A DNA stretch of 64,000 nucleotides, taken from assembly GCA_001942185.1 (NCBI GenBank), contig MKJV01000082.1, forward strand, positions 1 through 64,000, read 5' to 3'. The position numbers and the translations under genes are program-made. The number at the start of each line of letters is the position of its first letter. Positions within the stretch are counted from its first letter, which is position 1. The DNA is from Pseudonocardia sp. CNS-004. GTDB lineage: Bacteria > Actinomycetota > Actinomycetes > Mycobacteriales > Pseudonocardiaceae. Below the pieces are notes generated by a model. That model saw nothing but the letters and a program-made list of their open reading frames with translations, searched no databases and was not told where the DNA came from. Below are positions 1 to 8,847 of the stretch, piece after piece.

Positions 1-1
1 C

Positions 2-157
2 CACGCGGGCGCCATCGTGTCCGGCTCCGCGGGCACCGCCCAGGCCAAGAAGGACGCCCTGGAAGCAGCCGGGGTGAAGGTCGGCAAGACCCCCAGCGAA
101 ACGGCCGCGCTGATGCGCGAGCAGCTCGCCGGGCTGCAGCTCGGGGCGACCGCGTGA
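2..157 (+). CDS. Succinyl-CoA synthetase alpha-subunit-like protein, C-terminal end (partial)
   Basis: This is the last 51 codons of a gene that begins before the window. The visible tail (HAGAIVSGSAGTAQAKK, then KVGKTPSE) is the characteristic C-terminus of the SucD alpha subunit of ADP/GDP-forming CoA ligases. Its TGA stop overlaps the GTG start of hyi (GTGA), so it is translationally coupled to a glyoxylate operon rather than sitting in the usual TCA-cycle context. It may therefore be a dedicated paralogue, for example a malate- or glycerate-type CoA ligase. That is inference; the fragment does not determine substrate. Confidence 0.8.
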   Translation, partial: HAGAIVSGSAGTAQAKKDALEAAGVKVGKTPSETAALMREQLAGLQLGATA

Positions 158-1043
158 CCGCCGCGGCCCTGCGCTACGACGTCAACCTCTCCATCCTCTT
201 CACCGAGCTCCCGCTGCTGGAGCGGCCGGCCGCCGCGGCGGCCGCCGGGTTCGACGCGATCGAGCTCTGGTGGCCGTTCCCCGAGCCGGTGCCCGCCGAC
301 CGCGACCTGGACGCCCTGCGCACCGCGATCACCGACGCAGGCGTGCAGCTCGTCGGGCTCAACTTCGACGCGGGCGACATGGCGGCGGGCGACCGCGGGC
401 TGCTCTCCCGCCCGTCGGAGAGCGCGCGGTTCCGGGCCAACATCGACGTGGCGGTCGGCCTCGCCGCCTCGCTGGGCTGCACGGTGCTCAACGCGCTGTA
501 CGGCAACCGCGACGCCGATGTCACCGTCCCGGCGCAGCGCGAGCTCGCCACCGAGAACCTCGTGCTCGCCGCGTCGGCCGCCGAACGCGTCGGGGCGACG
601 GTGGTGATCGAGGCACTCAACAGCTACGAGAGCCCGCGCTACCCGATCACCTCGTCGCAGAAGGCGCTCGACCTGATCGACTACCTGAAGGTCCTGCACG
701 GCGTGCCGAACGTGGCGTTCCTCGCCGACCTCTACCACCTCGCGCGGATGGGCGAGCCCGTCGAACGCCTCGTCGAGCTGCGCGCCGACCGGTTCGGGCA
801 CGTCCAGATCGCCGACCCGCCCGGCCGCGGCCAGCCCGGCACCGGCGAGCTCGACTGGGACGCCGTGCTCGGCCGGCTCGCCGCGAGCGGCTACTCCGGC
901 CACGTCGGGCTCGAGTACAAGCCCGTCGGTCCGAGCGCCGAGAGCTTCGGCTGGCTCCCCACCCAGCTGCGTTCGACCCACCCCGCCGGCTCCGCCGCTC
1001 GCCATCCCCCAGACGTTCCGCGACCCGAGTGGAGACCGCATGA
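154..1043 (+). CDS. hyi: Hydroxypyruvate isomerase (frame break near the 3' end)
   Basis: A TIM-barrel xylose-isomerase-like sugar isomerase interconverting hydroxypyruvate and tartronate semialdehyde. Family motifs are an early RYDVNLSILFTE strand and the metal-ligand segments VVIEALN, FLADLYHL and GLEYKP. The GTG start overlaps the preceding stop. The reading frame continues past the natural C-terminus (about base 970) without stopping, and stays open across glxR until it is in frame with gcl. A one-base shift near 960-1000 would move it to the frame ending at TGA 1041-1043, giving the ATGA overlap with glxR expected in this operon. Order hyi-glxR-gcl is the classical glyoxylate-to-glycerate pathway. 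Function is confident; the exact end is not. Confidence 0.85.
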
Positions 1044-1921
1044 CGACGATCGGGTTCATCGGGCTCGGCATCATGGGCGGCCCGATGGCCGCCAACCTGC
1101 TCGCGGCCGGCCACACCGTGCTCGGCTACGACACCCAGCAGGCCGCCGCGGACCGGCTCGTCACCGCGGGCGGCAAGTACGTCGACTCGGTGGCGGCTGC
1201 CACCGCAGCCGACGTCGTGATCACGATGCTGCCGGACTCGCCGCAGGTCGAGGAGGTCGTCCTCGGCCCCGGCGGCGTGCTGGAGCACGCCGAGCCCGGC
1301 CTGCTGCTGATCGACATGAGCACGATCCGGCCGGACACGTCGGTCGCAGTGGCCGCGGCGGCCGCCTCCCGCGGGGTGCGCGCTCTCGACGCGCCGGTGA
1401 GCGGTGGCGAGAAGGGCGCGATCGACGGCGTCCTCTCGATCATGGTGGGCGGCGATGTCCACGCGTTCGACGCGGCCCGGCCTGTGCTCGAGGTGCTCGG
1501 CAAGACGATCGTGCACGTCGGGCCGAGCGGGGCGGGCCAGACCGTCAAGGCCGCCAACCAGCTCGTCGTCGGCGGGATCTACGCGCTGGTCGCCGAGGCC
1601 ATCGTGCTGCTGGAGGCCTCCGGGGTGGACCCCGGCCCCGGGCTCGACGTGCTGGCGGGCGGGCTCGCCGGCAGCCGGATCCTCGAGCTCAAGCGGAAGT
1701 CGATGGTGGCGCGGGAGTTCGCGCCCGGTTTCCGGATCGACCTGCACCACAAGGACATGGGCATCGCGATCGCCGCGGCGCGGGAGGCGGGCGTCGCCCT
1801 CCCGATGACCGGCCTCACCGCCCAGCTCATCGCCGCCGCCCGCGCGCAGGGCCACGGCTCGCTCGACCACTCGGTACTGCTGAAGGTGCTGGAGAACGTC
1901 TCGGGAAAGGCTGCCTCATGA
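1040..1921 (+). CDS. glxR: 2-hydroxy-3-oxopropionate (tartronate semialdehyde) reductase
   Basis: Intact 293-residue beta-hydroxyacid dehydrogenase reducing tartronate semialdehyde to D-glycerate with NAD(P)H. The N-terminal Rossmann motif is GFIGLGIMGGPMAANL. The substrate loop is DAPVSGGEKGA near residue 120, and the catalytic lysine is in GQTVKAANQ near residue 170. Length is usual for the family. The ATG overlaps the hyi stop, and the TGA overlaps the gcl ATG, so the three genes form one coupled operon. The related 3-hydroxyisobutyrate dehydrogenases share these motifs, but the Hyi and Gcl neighbours favour GlxR. Confidence 0.9.
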   Translation: MTTIGFIGLGIMGGPMAANLLAAGHTVLGYDTQQAAADRLVTAGGKYVDSVAAATAADVVITMLPDSPQVEEVVLGPGGVLEHAEPGLLLIDMSTIRPDTSVAVAAAAASRGVRALDAPVSGGEKGAIDGVLSIMVGGDVHAFDAARPVLEVLGKTIVHVGPSGAGQTVKAANQLVVGGIYALVAEAIVLLEASGVDPGPGLDVLAGGLAGSRILELKRKSMVAREFAPGFRIDLHHKDMGIAIAAAREAGVALPMTGLTAQLIAAARAQGHGSLDHSVLLKVLENVSGKAAS

Positions 1922-3633
1922 CCCGGATCCCCTGCATGGAAGCCGTCGCCGCGGTGCTCGAGTCGGAGGGGGTCGACACCGTCTTCGGCATCCCGGGCGC
2001 CGCGATCCTGCCGCTCTACGCCGCGCTGCGGAAGAGCGGCATCAAGCACCTCACGGTGCGCCACGAGGAGGGCGGCACGCACGCCGCCGACGGGTGGGCA
2101 CGAGCCACCGGCAAGGTCGGGGTGTCGATCGGGACCTCCGGCCCAGCCGGTACCAACATGATCACCGGGCTGTACACGGCGCTGGCCGACTCCATCCCGA
2201 TGATCTGCATCACCGGGCAGGCGCCGCGGGCGAAGCTGCACCAGGAGGCGTTCCAGGCGGTCGACATCGTCGAGATCGCCAAGCCGGTGACGAAGTGGGC
2301 GGTGCAGCTCAAGGAGGCCGCCCAGGCGCCGTGGGTGTTCCGCGAGGCGTTCCGGATCGCCCGGTCGGGGCGTCCCGGCCCGGTGCTCATCGACCTGCCG
2401 ATCGACGTGCAGAAGGGCACCTGCGTCTACGACCCCGCCCTCGACGCGCCACTGCCGGTGGACGTCCCGCAGCCCCGCCCGCAACCCGTCGCCGCTGCCG
2501 TCCAGATGCTGCTGGACGCCGAGCGTCCGATCATCCTCGCCGGCGGCGGCGTGATCGGGGCGGAAGCGTGCGACGAGCTGCGCGCGCTCGCCGAGCACCT
2601 GCAGGTGCCGGTGCAGGTCACGCTGATGGGCAAGGGTGCGTTCCCGGAGGACCACCCGCTGTTCGCAGGCATGGCCGGCATCCAGACCCAGACCCGATGG
2701 GGGAATGCGGCGTTCCTGGAGAGCGACCTCGTGCTCGCCGTCGGCGCCAGGTTCGGCGACCGGCACACCGGTGACCTGGAGACCTACCGGCGCGGGCGGC
2801 GCTTCGTCCACGTCGACATCGAGCCGACGCAGATCGGCAAGGTCTTCGAACCCGACCTGGGGATCGTCGGGCACGCCAAACCCACGCTCGCCGCGCTCGG
2901 CGAGCACGCCCGCCACGCCTCGCCCCGGCACTCGCCGGGACGCTGGGTGGAGCGGGTGGCCGAGCTGCGCGGCACGCTGCTGCGCCGCGACGACTTCGAC
3001 GACGTCCCGATCAAGCCGCCGCGCGTCTACCGGGAGCTCAACGAGACGTTCGGGGCGGACACGACGTTCGTCACCGCGATCGGGCTCTACCAGATCTGGT
3101 CCGGCCAGTTCCAGCAGACGTTCCGCCCCCGCCACTACCTGGTGTGCGGGCAGGCCGGGCCGCTCGGCTGGGAGGTGCCCGCCGCCATCGGCGTCAAATG
3201 CGCGTACCCGGACAAGCAGGTGGTGGCGGTCGTCGGCGACTACTCCTTCCAGTTCCTCATGGAGGAGATCGCCGTCGCCGCCCAGTACAAGATCCCGTTC
3301 GTCATCGTGATGGTGAACAACGAGTACCTGGGGCTCATCCGGCAGGCCGAGCTGGGCTACGACATGAACTACGCCGTTGACCTGCACTACGGCGAGGGCG
3401 GCATCGACCACGTCACGCTCATGAACGCGTTCGGCTGCCCGGCCCGGCGCGTCGAGCGACCCGAGGAGATCGCGGGCGCCCTCGCATGGGCCTCCCTCGA
3501 GTCCGAGGCGCAACAGCTGCCGGTGCTCGTCGAGATCATGGTGGAGCGCGAGGCCAACGCGGCGATGGGCCAGAGCCTGGACACGATCAAGGAGTTCGAG
3601 CCGGTGCCGACCCTGGCCCCGATAGCGGACTGA
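1918..3633 (+). CDS. gcl: Glyoxylate carboligase (tartronate semialdehyde synthase), variant active site
   Basis: Intact 571-residue ThDP-dependent enzyme condensing two glyoxylates to tartronate semialdehyde plus CO2. It follows the E. coli Gcl pattern closely, with FGIPGAAI, GTSGPAGTNMITG, ITGQAPRAKLH, the ThDP-binding GDYSFQF...NNEYLGL segment and GQAGPLGW. Oddity: Gcl enzymes are known for Val at position 51 (RHVEGA), replacing the canonical catalytic glutamate of ThDP enzymes. Here the aligned segment reads RHEEGG, so residue 50 is Glu. A strong inverted repeat follows the stop. The start is the ATG overlapping the glxR stop. Confidence 0.9.
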   Translation: MTRIPCMEAVAAVLESEGVDTVFGIPGAAILPLYAALRKSGIKHLTVRHEEGGTHAADGWARATGKVGVSIGTSGPAGTNMITGLYTALADSIPMICITGQAPRAKLHQEAFQAVDIVEIAKPVTKWAVQLKEAAQAPWVFREAFRIARSGRPGPVLIDLPIDVQKGTCVYDPALDAPLPVDVPQPRPQPVAAAVQMLLDAERPIILAGGGVIGAEACDELRALAEHLQVPVQVTLMGKGAFPEDHPLFAGMAGIQTQTRWGNAAFLESDLVLAVGARFGDRHTGDLETYRRGRRFVHVDIEPTQIGKVFEPDLGIVGHAKPTLAALGEHARHASPRHSPGRWVERVAELRGTLLRRDDFDDVPIKPPRVYRELNETFGADTTFVTAIGLYQIWSGQFQQTFRPRHYLVCGQAGPLGWEVPAAIGVKCAYPDKQVVAVVGDYSFQFLMEEIAVAAQYKIPFVIVMVNNEYLGLIRQAELGYDMNYAVDLHYGEGGIDHVTLMNAFGCPARRVERPEEIAGALAWASLESEAQQLPVLVEIMVEREANAAMGQSLDTIKEFEPVPTLAPIAD

Positions 3634-3664
3634 CGCCCGCCCAACCCCCCGCCCGACGACAGCG

Positions 3665-3704
3665 AGGTGGCCCTACCGGCGTGATGCGCCGGTATGGGCC
3701 ACCT
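3665..3704 (+). terminator. Terminator-like hairpin after gcl
   Basis: Long inverted repeat: outer arms AGGTGGCC/GGCCACCT, inner arms TACCGGCG/CGCCGGTA, five-base loop. It lies 30 bp after the gcl stop and ends the glyoxylate operon. There is no strong T-tract, which is usual for actinobacterial terminators. Confidence 0.6.
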
Positions 3705-3737
3705 TGCTGGCGTTCGGGGGTCTCTACGCTGGATGCC

Positions 3738-4691
3738 GTGGGGCTGCGGCGGCGTATTTGCGAGGGCACCGGGGAGTTCCTGCTCTTCGCGGTGACGCCG
3801 CCCCGGCAGGCGGCGTCGCCGGAGCGGGCCGAGGAGATCGCCGAGGTCACCATCGAGCGCCTTCGCCCGTTGGGCCTCGACGGCCTCGTGCTCTACGACA
3901 TCGACGACGAGAGCGACCGGACCTCCGAGGAGCGCCCCTTCCCGTTCCTGCCGACGATGGATCCCGCGGATTACCTCGCGCGGCACCTCTCGGCGTTGGA
4001 CGTGCCGGCCGTGGTCTACCGCGTGGTGGGGAAGTACCCCGAGGCCGACCTCCGGTCGTGGCTGCTCGCCCAGGACGCCGAGCGGGTGCTGTCGGTCTTC
4101 GTCGGGGCGTCCTCGGGCGGCAAGCCGGTGGCGACGTCGCTGACGCAGGCCCGGCAGCTGCGGGCGGCGGTGCGACCCGACGTGGTGCTCGGCGGGGTCG
4201 CGATCCCCGAACGCCACACCCGCCGCGGCGACGAGCACCTGCGCCTGCTGGAGAAGCAGGCCGGTGGCTGCTCCTTCTTCGTCACCCAGGTCGTCTACGA
4301 CGCCAACGCGGCGAAGGACCTCGTCTCGGACTACCGGTACGAGTGCGACGCGCGGGGCGTGGCCCCGGTGCCGATCGTGTTCACCTTCTCCGTCGTCGGC
4401 TCGACGAAGACCCTCGAGTTCCTGCACTGGCTCGGCGTGGACGTGCCGCGCTGGATCCAGAACGAGCTGAGGCACGCGGCGAACCCGCTCGCGGCCTCCC
4501 ACGAGCAGGCCTTCGCGACGGCTCTCGACCTCATCGCCTACTGCAGGCGCCTCGGGGTCCCGTTCGGGCTCAACGTCGAGAGCGTCTCGATCCGGCGCGC
4601 CGAGATCGAGCAGTCGGTGAGCCTCGCCGCGCAGCTCGGGCGCGAGCTGAACCGCTCGCGCGGGGAAGGTTCAGGAACGCCACGTTCGTGA
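3738..4691 (+). CDS. Methylenetetrahydrofolate-reductase-like flavoprotein
   Basis: About 317 residues from the GTG start. The TIM-barrel pattern (LFAVTPPRQ near the N-terminus, GLVLYDIDDES, GGVAIPERHTRRGDEH, CSFFVTQVVYD) resembles MetF-type reductases, in particular the short non-canonical actinobacterial form (Rv2172c type). The expected role is one-carbon metabolism (5,10-methylene-THF to 5-methyl-THF). It is transcribed alone after the gcl terminator and converges on the ketopantoate-reductase-like gene. An upstream in-frame extension is possible; the GTG at 3738 gives the family-like N-terminus. C1 supply next to genes predicted to make formyl-CoA may be meaningful, but this is inference. 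Confidence 0.65.
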   Translation: MGLRRRICEGTGEFLLFAVTPPRQAASPERAEEIAEVTIERLRPLGLDGLVLYDIDDESDRTSEERPFPFLPTMDPADYLARHLSALDVPAVVYRVVGKYPEADLRSWLLAQDAERVLSVFVGASSGGKPVATSLTQARQLRAAVRPDVVLGGVAIPERHTRRGDEHLRLLEKQAGGCSFFVTQVVYDANAAKDLVSDYRYECDARGVAPVPIVFTFSVVGSTKTLEFLHWLGVDVPRWIQNELRHAANPLAASHEQAFATALDLIAYCRRLGVPFGLNVESVSIRRAEIEQSVSLAAQLGRELNRSRGEGSGTPRS

Positions 4692-4708
4692 CGCGGCGTT
4701 CCTGAACC
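4668..4708. terminator. Bidirectional terminator between converging genes
   Basis: Perfect 14-bp stem (GGTTCAGGAACGCC and its complement) with a 13-base loop. It overlaps the end of the MTHFR-like gene and precedes the stop of the converging gene by about 10 bp, so it can serve both. Confidence 0.65.
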
Positions 4709-4717
4709 TCGCGCACC

Positions 4718-5693
4718 TCAGGACGCCGCGGCCACCTGCTGGTTGAGCAGGTCGGCCACGGCGGTGATGGCCCGCAGCGTGGGCACCTCGGCGCCGGTGA
4801 GGTCGGCCAGCTCCACCACGGCCGTGAGGAGCACGTCGAGCTCCATCGGACGGCCCCGCTCCAGGTCCTGCAGGGTGGAGGTCTTGTGCTCGCCGGTCCG
4901 CTCGGCGCCCGCCAGCCGCTTCTCCACCGAGATCTCCGGGTGGCAGCCCACGCGATGGGCCACCTCCAGGGTCTCCTCCATCATCTGGGCGACGAGCGCG
5001 CGGGTGCCGCGTGCGGCAGATGCCGGCCATCGTCGCGCGCGTGAGCGCGCTGAGCGGGTTGAAGGCGATGTTGCCCATCAGCTTGATCCAGATGTCGCGC
5101 CGTAGGTCGGCCTCGACGGGACACTTGAGGCCGCCCGCCACCATCGCCTCGGCGAACTCCTTGCACCGCGCGGAGACGGTGCCGTCGGGTTCTCCGATGG
5201 AGAAGCGGGTGCCCTCCAGGTGCCGCACCACGCCGGGCGACTCGATCTCGGTGGCGGCGTAGACGACGCAGCCGACCGCCCGGGCCAGTGGCAGCGCGCG
5301 CGTGACGGCGCCGCCGGGATCCACGCTCTCGATCCGATGGCCCTCGAAGGGGCCGGACAGGCCGTGGAAGTACCACCAGGGGATGCCGTTCTGCGCGGCG
5401 ATGATCGTGGTGCGCTCGTGCAGCAGCGGCGCGACCATCGGGCCGGCGGCCGCGTACGCGTTGGCCTTGAAGCCCAGGAAGACGTGGTCCACGGTCCCGA
5501 TCTCGGCCGGATCGTCCGTCGCGTTCGGGTGAGCGGCGAAGTCCCCTCGCGGACTGCGCACCTGCACCCCTCGTTCACGCAGCGCCGCGAGGTGCGGCCC
5601 GCGGGCGACGAGGTGCACGTCGGCACCCGCCCGGCAGAGGCTCGCTCCCACGTAGGCGCCGATCGCACCCGCTCCCAGCACAGCAACCTTCAC
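4718..5693 (-). CDS. Ketopantoate reductase family (PanE/ApbA) protein, one frame break
   Basis: NADPH-dependent reductase of the PanE/ApbA family. The N-terminal Rossmann motif is MKVAVLGAGAIGAYVG. The central KANAY and AAQNGIPWW segments and the catalytic lysine/asparagine region DIWIKLMGNIAFNPLSALT are present. Near base 5015 the frame changes: after GICR the family-like sequence continues in the adjacent frame as RGTRALVAQMMEE and runs to the stop at 4718. The joined product is about 325 residues, normal for the family. It is divergent from the ThDP enzyme at 5885. In such catabolic clusters PanE-like proteins often reduce other 2-keto acids, so the pantothenate role is not assured. Confidence 0.75.
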
Positions 5694-5768
5694 GTCGGGC
5701 TCCCGTCCTCAGTGACTTGCCTTGACCGCCCCGCCGGCTCCGCGGCGACCTTCCGCTCAGTGCATGCA

Positions 5769-5860
5769 GTATGCAGTATGGAGTCGACCGTGAGTCAAGC
5801 TTCCTCTGGACAACGAGCCGAGCGTGGAGTACCAAGACAGCCATACCGTATGCAGTATGG
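5769..5860. promoter_or_regulatory. Repeated 13-mer operator candidates in a divergent promoter
   Basis: GTATGCAGTATGG occurs twice, at 5769-5781 and 5848-5860. The second copy forms an inverted repeat CCATAC-N8-GTATGG (5841-5860). Both lie between the divergent PanE-like and ThDP-enzyme genes, upstream of the AGGAG at 5871-5875 that serves the ATG at 5885. Likely binding sites for a regulator not seen in the immediate neighbourhood. Confidence 0.45.
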
Positions 5861-5884
5861 ACAGGCGACGAGGAGATGCTTCGC

Positions 5885-7604
5885 ATGACGCAGACGATCG
5901 GAAACGCCGCCCTGAACGGTGACCCCGATCCACCGGCCGCCGCAGACATGATCTCCGGCGGCCGCCTCGTTGCGAAGGCGTTGAAGGCCGAGGGCGTGGA
6001 CACCATCTACACGCTCTGCGGCGGGCACATCATCGACATCTACGACGGTTGCGTGGACGAGGGCATCGCCGTCATCGACGTACGGCACGAGCAGGTCGCG
6101 GCCCACGCCGCCGACGGCCACGCGCGCATCACCGGCACGCCCGGCTGCGCCGTCGTGACGGCGGGCCCGGGCACGAGCGACGCCATCACGGGTGTCGCGA
6201 ACGCCTACCGCGCCGAGAGCCCGATGCTGCTGATCGGCGGCCAGGGCGCCCTGTCCCAGCACAAGATGGGGTCCCTGCAGGACCTCCCGCACGTCGACAT
6301 GATGAACCCGATCACGAAGTTCGCGGCCACCGTCCCGGACACGGCGCGGGCGGCCGACATGGTGTCGATGGCGTTCCGGGAGTGCTTCGCCGGAGCACCC
6401 GGCCCGTCGTTCCTCGAGATCCCCCGCGACGTCCTCGACGCCTCCGTGCCGCTCGAGCAGGCGCGCCTCCCCAGGCCCGGGGCCTACCGCGCGTCCACCA
6501 GGTCGGCGGGCGACCCCGCGGCCGTCGAGCAGCTCGCCGACCTCATCGCGACGTCCGAGAAGCCGTGCGTGCTGCTGGGCAACCAGGTCTGGACGTGCCG
6601 GGCCACCGACGCCGCGATCGAGTTCGTCCGCACGCTGGGCATCCCGGCCTCATGAACGGCGCGGGCCGCGGCACGCTGCCCCCCGGCGACCCGATGCACT
6701 TCCAGCTGGCCCGCCGGCACGCCTTCAACGAGGCCGACCTGATCATCATCGTCGGCACCCCGTTCGACTTCCGGATGGGCTACGGCAGGCGCCTGTCCCC
6801 CACGGCGAAGGTCGTGCAGATCGACCTGAGCTACTCCACGGTCGGCAAGAACCGCGACATCGACCTCGGGATCGTCGGCGACGCGGGCGCCGTGCTCTCC
6901 GCCGTCACCGCGGCCGCGTCCGGCCGCATCGCGGGCGCCCCGAACCGCAAGGCCTGGACCGACGAACTGCGCGCGTTCGAGATCGCCGCGTACGAGAGGC
7001 GGCTCCCCCGCCAGCGCTCCGACGCGACGCCGATCGACCCGTACCGCCTGGTGCACGAGATCAACGAGTTCCTCACCGAGGACTCGATCTACATCGGCGA
7101 CGGCGGCGACATCGTCACGTTCTCCGGCCAGGTCGTGCAGCCCCGCTCGCCCGGCCACTGGATGGACCCCGGCCCGCTGGGCACGCTCGGCGTCGGCGTC
7201 CCGTTCGTCATGGCCGCCAAGCACGCCCGGCCCGACAAGGAGGTCGTCGCGCTCTTCGGGGACGGCGCCTTCAGCCTCACGGGCTGGGACTTCGAGACGC
7301 TCGTGCGCTTCGACCTCCCGTTCGTCGGGATCGTCGGCAACAACTCCTCGATGAACCAGATCCGCTACGGGCAGATCCAGAAGTACGGCGAGGGCCGCGG
7401 CCGGGTCGGCAACACACTCGGCGACGTGAGGTACGACCAGTTCGCGAAGATGCTCGGCGGTTACGGCGAGGAAGTGCGCGACCCCGCAGACATCGCGCCT
7501 GCCCTGCAGCGCGCCGAGAATCGGGTCTCCCCTCGCTCATCAATGTGTGGGTCGATCCCGACGTGTACGCGCCGGGCACCATGAACCAAACGATGTACAA
7601 GTGA
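5885..7604 (+). CDS. ThDP-dependent oxalyl-CoA decarboxylase / 2-hydroxyacyl-CoA lyase family enzyme (two frame breaks)
   Basis: About 573 residues when the frames are joined. The ThDP N-domain has the canonical catalytic glutamate (DVRHEQVAAHAADG), followed by AGPGTSDAITG. The ThDP/Mg site is GDGAFSLTGWDFETL with NNSSMNQIRYG. The stretch GSLQDLPHVDMM resembles 2-hydroxyacyl-CoA lyases more than classical Oxc. Breaks: near 6650 (one base missing in GIPA-FMNGAG) and near 7520, after which the true C-terminus continues to TGA 7602-7604. ATG 5885 is chosen because AGGAG lies 9 bases upstream. A CoA-transferase and an acyl-CoA synthetase follow, so it probably acts on a CoA-thioester and releases formyl-CoA. 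Annotation as acetolactate synthase would be the generic alternative. Confidence 0.7.
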
Positions 7605-7617
7605 ACGGGGGCGATAA

Positions 7618-8845
7618 ATGAGTGCGCTGGAAGGTATTCGCGTTCTGGACATGACCCATGTCCAGTCGGGCCCGTCGGCCACCCAGATCCTGGCCTGGCT
7701 GGGCGCTGACGTGGTGAAACTCGAGGCCCCGAGCGGCGACATCACCCGCAAGCAACTGCGGGACCTGCCCGATGTCGACAGCCTGTACTTCACGATGCTG
7801 AACTGCAACAAGCGCAGCATCACGCTGAACATGAAGAGCGACGAGGGCAAGGCGCTCTTCATCGAGATGGTGAAGAAGTCCGACGTCCTCGTCGAGAACT
7901 TCGGTCCGGGCGCGGTCGACCGCATGGGATTCACGTGGGAACGGCTCCAGGAGCTGAACCCGCGTCTGGTCTACGCGTCGATCAAGGGTTTCGGTGATGG
8001 CCCGTACACCCACTACAAGGCCTACGAGGTGGTCGCCCAGGCGATGGGGCGGCTCGATGACCACCACCGGGTTCGAGGACGGCCCGCCGGCAGCGACCGG
8101 CGCGCAGATCGGCGACTCCGGGACGGGCATGCACGCGGTGGCCGGCATCCTCGCGGCGCTGGTGCAGCGGGGCAACACCGGCCGCGGCCAGCGGGTCACC
8201 GTGGCGATGCAGCACGCGGTGCTCAACCTGTGCCGGGTGAAGCTGCGCGACCAGCAGCGCCTCACCCACGGCCCGCTCGCGGAGTACCCGAACGAGTCGT
8301 TCGGGGACGAGGTACCGCGCTCGGGCAACGCGTCCGGCGGCGGCCAGCCCGGCTGGGCCGTGAAGTGCGCCCCCGGCGGACCGAACGACTACATCTACGT
8401 GATCGTGCAGCCGCCGGGGTGGGCACCGATCGCGAACCTGATCGGGCGGCCCGAGCTGGCCGAGGACCCCGAGTGGGCCACCCCCGAGGCGCGGCTGCCC
8501 AAGCTGGACAAGATGTTCCAGCTCATCGAGGAGTGGTCGTCCCGGCTGTCGAAGTGGGACGCGCTCGCCGAGCTGAACGCCCTGAACGTGCCGTGCGGCC
8601 CGATCCTCTCCACCAAGGAGCTGATCGAGGACAAGTCGCTCGCCGACAACGACATGGTCGTCACGGTCGACCACCCGGAGCGCGGCGAGTTCAAGACCGT
8701 GGGTTGCCCGATCAAGCTGTCCGACTCCCCGGTCACGGTCGAGAGCTCCCCGCTGCTCGGCCAGCACAACGAAGACGTGTACGTGCGCGAGCTGGGCGTC
8801 GATCCGCAGCGCCTCGCCGAGCTCAAGACGAACGGAGTGATCTGA
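7618..8845 (+). CDS. CaiB/BaiF family CoA-transferase, formyl-CoA transferase-like (one frame break)
   Basis: Class III CoA-transferase moving CoA between formyl/oxalyl-type thioesters and a free acid. The N-terminus (LEGIRVLDMTHVQSGPSATQILAWLGADVVKLE) is diagnostic and contains the family's Rossmann fold. ENFGPGAVDRMG and the glycine-rich active-site loop follow. Near 8048 an extra G in a GGGG run shifts the frame: YEVVAQAMG continues as GSMTTTGFEDGPPAATG in the next frame to the stop at 8845. The joined length of about 409 residues is normal. It starts 13 bp after the ThDP enzyme and is followed 2 bp later by the acyl-CoA synthetase, so it lies in the same operon. Confidence 0.8.
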
Positions 8846-8847
8846 CG

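Noticed and set aside
1579..3513. 644-codon open frame antisense to glxR/gcl
   Set aside because: Shadow of GC-rich coding on the plus strand; Arg/His/Asp/Gly-rich without any domain, while the plus strand encodes well-recognised enzymes.
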